Below, in pieces: positions 30,761 to 32,860 of a stretch of DNA of 32,860 bases (position 1 is the stretch's first letter; the number at the start of each line of letters is the position of its first letter). Made by a program: the position numbers and the translations under genes. The notes under the pieces were generated by a model, which did not search any database, had not been told where the DNA came from, and saw only the letters and a list, made by a program, of their open reading frames with translations. Origin of the DNA: Halococcus saccharolyticus DSM 5350 (GTDB lineage Archaea > Halobacteriota > Halobacteria > Halobacteriales > Halococcaceae); assembly GCF_000336915.1 (NCBI RefSeq), contig NZ_AOMD01000011.1, forward strand, positions 4,081 to 36,940, given 5' to 3'.

Positions 30761-31636
30761 ATGGCAAAGGAGTTTACCTACACGGCCGACGGCGAAACGG
30801 TTCAGGAATGGGCGGAAACCGAGGACGAAGCGATCGAGCGAGCCTGCGAGGCGCTCGACGACCACGGGATCGATCTCGACGAGGAGGCGATCCGCGAGCA
30901 CATCGAAGTGGTCCCGTCGCCGAACCGGATCAAAAGCGGCGCGGAGGGGGTCTTCGACGAGCGCCGCCGTCGGGCCGGCGAGCGCGCGGCCCAAGAGCTC
31001 ATCGAGGACGGAATGGACGTCGGGCTCGGCACCGGGAGCACGACGGCGTGGACGGTCGCCGAGATCGGTCGGCTGCTCCGTGAGGGTGATTTGGAGGACG
31101 TCCGCGGCGTGGCGACCTCGCTCCAGTCACACGAACTCGCGAAGGAGGCCGACATCCCGCTCGTCACGCTCGACGCGGTCACCGAGCTCGACATCACGGT
31201 CGACGGCGCGGACCAGTACTCCGAGAACGAGCCCACCGTCATCAAGGGCGGCGGCGGCGCACACGCCCGCGAGAAGGTGATCGACGCGATGGCTGACGAG
31301 CTCGTCATCACCACCGACGAGGAGAAGGCGACCGATCCGCTCGACTACCCGGTCCCGGTCGAAGTGATGCCCGACGCCCGCGAGGTCGTCGCCGAATGGG
31401 TCCGCGAGGCCGGCGGCGAGCCCGACCTCCGGATGGCCGAACGCAAGGACGGGCCGGTGTTCACCGCGAACGGCAACCTCGTGCTCGACTGTGATTTCGG
31501 CGGGCTCGACGACGCTGCGGGCACGGCCCAAGAACTCGACGGAATCCCCGGCGTCCTCGACCACGGTATCTTCCTCGACATGGTCGATGCAGTCTATCTC
31601 GGGACTGACGAAGACGTCGACGTGCTGGAGTTCTGA
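30761..31636 (+). CDS. rpiA: Ribose-5-phosphate isomerase A with an N-terminal extension
   Basis: 291-aa isomerase of ribulose 5-phosphate and ribose 5-phosphate. The domain starts near residue 68 and shows DVGLGTGSTTAWTVAEI, ATSLQSHELAKEADIPL, the active site LDITVDGADQ, KGGGGAHAREK and TTDEEKATD. The catalytic Asp pair, Lys and Glu of RpiA are all kept; the usual DGADE reads DGADQ. Ordinary RpiA is about 220-235 aa. Here an extra 65 residues (MAKEFTYTADGETVQEW..., acidic, predicted helical with EDEAIERACEALDDHG) precede it in the same frame with no frame break. ATG 30761 is 16 bp after gnd. It would supply ribose 5-phosphate from the Gnd product. The extension's function is unknown. Confidence 0.92.
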   Translation: MAKEFTYTADGETVQEWAETEDEAIERACEALDDHGIDLDEEAIREHIEVVPSPNRIKSGAEGVFDERRRRAGERAAQELIEDGMDVGLGTGSTTAWTVAEIGRLLREGDLEDVRGVATSLQSHELAKEADIPLVTLDAVTELDITVDGADQYSENEPTVIKGGGGAHAREKVIDAMADELVITTDEEKATDPLDYPVPVEVMPDAREVVAEWVREAGGEPDLRMAERKDGPVFTANGNLVLDCDFGGLDDAAGTAQELDGIPGVLDHGIFLDMVDAVYLGTDEDVDVLEF

Positions 31637-31662
31637 GAGCGGGCGACCCTATCCCAGCCACC

Positions 31663-32529
31663 TCAGACCGTTACGACCGAATTCTCCAACCGTCCGACGT
31701 TCTCGATCTCGATCGCGACCTGATCGTCCGCTTGAAGAGTGAACTCCTCTGGCACAAGCGACGTCCCGGTGAGGACCACCGCCAGTTCGGGCAGGGTGTT
31801 GTGCCTGGTCGTGTACGAGACGAGTTCTTCCGGCGAGCGCACCATCTGTGAGGTTGAGGTGCTGTCGTCGAACAGCGTCTCGCCGTTGCGCTCGATCGTC
31901 ATCGAGAGCTTCAGGTCCCGTGGATCGTCGACGGTCGCGGGCGACGCGATGCAGGGTCCGATGGCACAGCATCGGTCGTAGACTTTAGCCTGGGGGAGGT
32001 AGAGCGGGTTCTCGCCCTCGATCGATCGGCTACTCATGTCGTTGCCGACAGTGTAGCCCACGATCTCGTCGCGGTAGATCACGACGCCGAGTTCGGGTTC
32101 GGGCACGTCCCACTCAGAGTCCTCGCGGATCCCGACGCCCTCGCCCGGCCCTACGGTGCGGGAGGGAGACGCCTTGAAGAAGACTTCCGGGCGGTCGCCC
32201 TCGAAGACGGCCTGGTAGATCTCGCTGCGGCCGCTCTCCTCCTCGCGGGCGTCGCTGCTGACCTCGTAGGTGACGCCGGCGGCCCAAACCTCGCCCGGGA
32301 TCGCCGGCAGGATCGCCTGCTCGGCCACCGACTCGGCGTCGAGCAGCGGCGCGTCAGCGGTCAGGCGCTCGGTCACGCCGTCGATGTCGGTGTCGATCAC
32401 GCCCGCGACCTGGGCGAGATCGCAAAAATCACGGAGACCGTCACGCGCCGCGGTGAGATCGTAGGCCTTCCGGTCGTCGCGACCGACGAGCCTCGTGCCT
32501 TGGTCGGTCGCCACGCGGTAGTAGTGCAT
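31663..32529 (-). CDS. FAH-family protein, probable 2-keto-3-deoxy sugar-acid dehydratase (copy 2)
   Basis: 288 aa, the same length as copy 1 at 11183-12049 and alignable end to end: M[RH]YYRVA, YDLTAAR, PEVFFKASPSRTVGP, DSEWDVPEPELGVV (Glu144, Glu146), VGNDMSSRSIEG and LYLPQAKVYDRCCAIGPC are shared. Fold and metal site are those of the FAH superfamily. As with copy 1, an aldehyde dehydrogenase runs away from it on the other strand, 113 bp apart. ATG 32529 is used; the frame continues upstream into unrelated sequence and the adapter, which is an artefact. It ends 26 bp after the convergent rpiA stop. Copy 2 is more GC-rich than copy 1. Confidence 0.9.
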   Translation of the reverse strand: MHYYRVATDQGTRLVGRDDRKAYDLTAARDGLRDFCDLAQVAGVIDTDIDGVTERLTADAPLLDAESVAEQAILPAIPGEVWAAGVTYEVSSDAREEESGRSEIYQAVFEGDRPEVFFKASPSRTVGPGEGVGIREDSEWDVPEPELGVVIYRDEIVGYTVGNDMSSRSIEGENPLYLPQAKVYDRCCAIGPCIASPATVDDPRDLKLSMTIERNGETLFDDSTSTSQMVRSPEELVSYTTRHNTLPELAVVLTGTSLVPEEFTLQADDQVAIEIENVGRLENSVVTV

Positions 32530-32642
32530 GCCAGCGGTACGACCTCCCTGCACAAAGCCGTCGGGGTCATCGACGCACGAACACCGCAGGCCTGAGATGG
32601 CAGGCCGAAAGAAGGGTATGTCTCGCGTCCCTTGATCTGGCG

Positions 32643-32835
32643 ATGGCAGAGACCTACGAGAACTACGTCGACGGAGAGTGGCGCGCGTCGGAGACTGGCG
32701 AGACGTTCGCGGTGGTGAACCCCGCGAACACCGACGAGACGGTGGCGGAGTGTCAGGATTCGAGCGCCGCGGACGCACGGGGAGCCATCGAGGCGGCCGC
32801 GGCTGCCGAGGACGCGTGGGCGGACACACCCGGCC
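32643..32835 (+). CDS. Aldehyde dehydrogenase, N-terminal fragment (3' truncated by contig end)
   Basis: The first 64 residues of an aldehyde dehydrogenase closely like the one at 12266: Y[ED]N[YF]V.GEW..S..GETF.V.NPA.TDE is shared. The rest, including the catalytic Cys, lies beyond the contig. Start ATG 32643 matches the start of the complete paralogue. It forms a divergent pair with FAH copy 2. Confidence 0.85.
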
Positions 32836-32860
32836 CTGTCTCTTATACACATCTCTGAGC
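32836..32860. other. Tn5/Nextera adapter remnant, right end
   Basis: Positions 32836-32854 are CTGTCTCTTATACACATCT, the mosaic end in reverse complement, followed by CTGAGC, the reverse complement of the GCTCAG seen at the left end. Open frames ending in this part (SYTHL, or starting MCIRD) are artefacts. Confidence 0.97.

Noticed and set aside
32397-32852. Open frame starting MCIRD on the minus strand
   Set aside because: Begins in the Tn5 adapter and runs antisense to the dehydrogenase fragment and out of frame with the FAH gene.
1-32860. CRISPR arrays, tRNA or rRNA genes
   Set aside because: No regularly spaced repeats and no tRNA- or rRNA-like sequence was noticed on reading; a covariance-model scan was not possible.

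Overview
The window looks like a chromosomal or megaplasmid piece from a halophilic archaeon (class Halobacteria). The basis is high-GC, Asp/Glu-rich proteins, many genes with a TATA-like box 25-33 nt before the start codon (leaderless or nearly leaderless transcripts), a Tat-type lipoprotein binding protein with a Gly/Ser/Asn/Thr linker, and haloarchaeal-type insertion-sequence remnants. No genus can be assigned. Both ends carry a 19-bp Tn5/Nextera mosaic end (13-31 and 32836-32854), so biological sequence runs only from about 32 to 32835 and the two terminal genes are truncated.

Region 1 (32-8211) is a purine (urate) breakdown locus. It holds the C-terminus of one NCS2 nucleobase permease, an acyl-CoA carboxylase carboxyltransferase subunit, a single-cysteine peroxiredoxin, a complete NCS2 xanthine/urate-type permease, then HIU hydrolase, urate oxidase and OHCU decarboxylase on the minus strand, with a divergent allantoinase/hydantoinase on the plus strand. 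Together these give import of urate or xanthine and conversion of urate through HIU and OHCU to allantoin and allantoate. The peroxiredoxin is well placed to remove the H2O2 made by urate oxidase.

Region 2 (8212-10308) is about 2 kb of lower-GC sequence with no convincing full-length gene. It contains a broken IS110-type transposase, several perfect palindromes and a possible 32-residue zinc-finger peptide.

Region 3 (10309-23008) is a sugar-acid locus. It has an IclR regulator, a FAH-family dehydratase/hydrolase divergent from an aldehyde dehydrogenase, a short UxuA-like (mannonate dehydratase family) enzyme, a stand-alone PPC/DUF296 protein, an SDR oxidoreductase, an Ldh2-family dehydrogenase, and a CUT1-type ABC importer (binding protein, two permeases, ATPase). 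A decayed transposase lies between the second permease and the ATPase, and the ATPase has its own promoter. The genes suggest import and oxidation of a sugar or sugar acid through a 2-keto-3-deoxy acid to a 2-oxo acid, but the substrate cannot be read from sequence.

Region 4 (23009-24431) is another low-coding stretch, with a 174-bp segment bounded by perfect 15-bp inverted repeats. Region 5 (24432-29213) holds an ABC-2/DrrAB-type exporter, a zinc-ribbon membrane protein, a TetR regulator, a small membrane protein, an ABC ATPase pseudogene and an AI-2E family permease. Four related palindromes (consensus ACTRAACGNTNAGT) lie before the exporter, the zinc-ribbon gene, the TetR gene and, further away, 6-phosphogluconate dehydrogenase. 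Region 6 (29701-32835) carries 6-phosphogluconate dehydrogenase and ribose-5-phosphate isomerase (oxidative pentose phosphate route), followed by a second divergent FAH/aldehyde dehydrogenase pair paralogous to the one in region 3.
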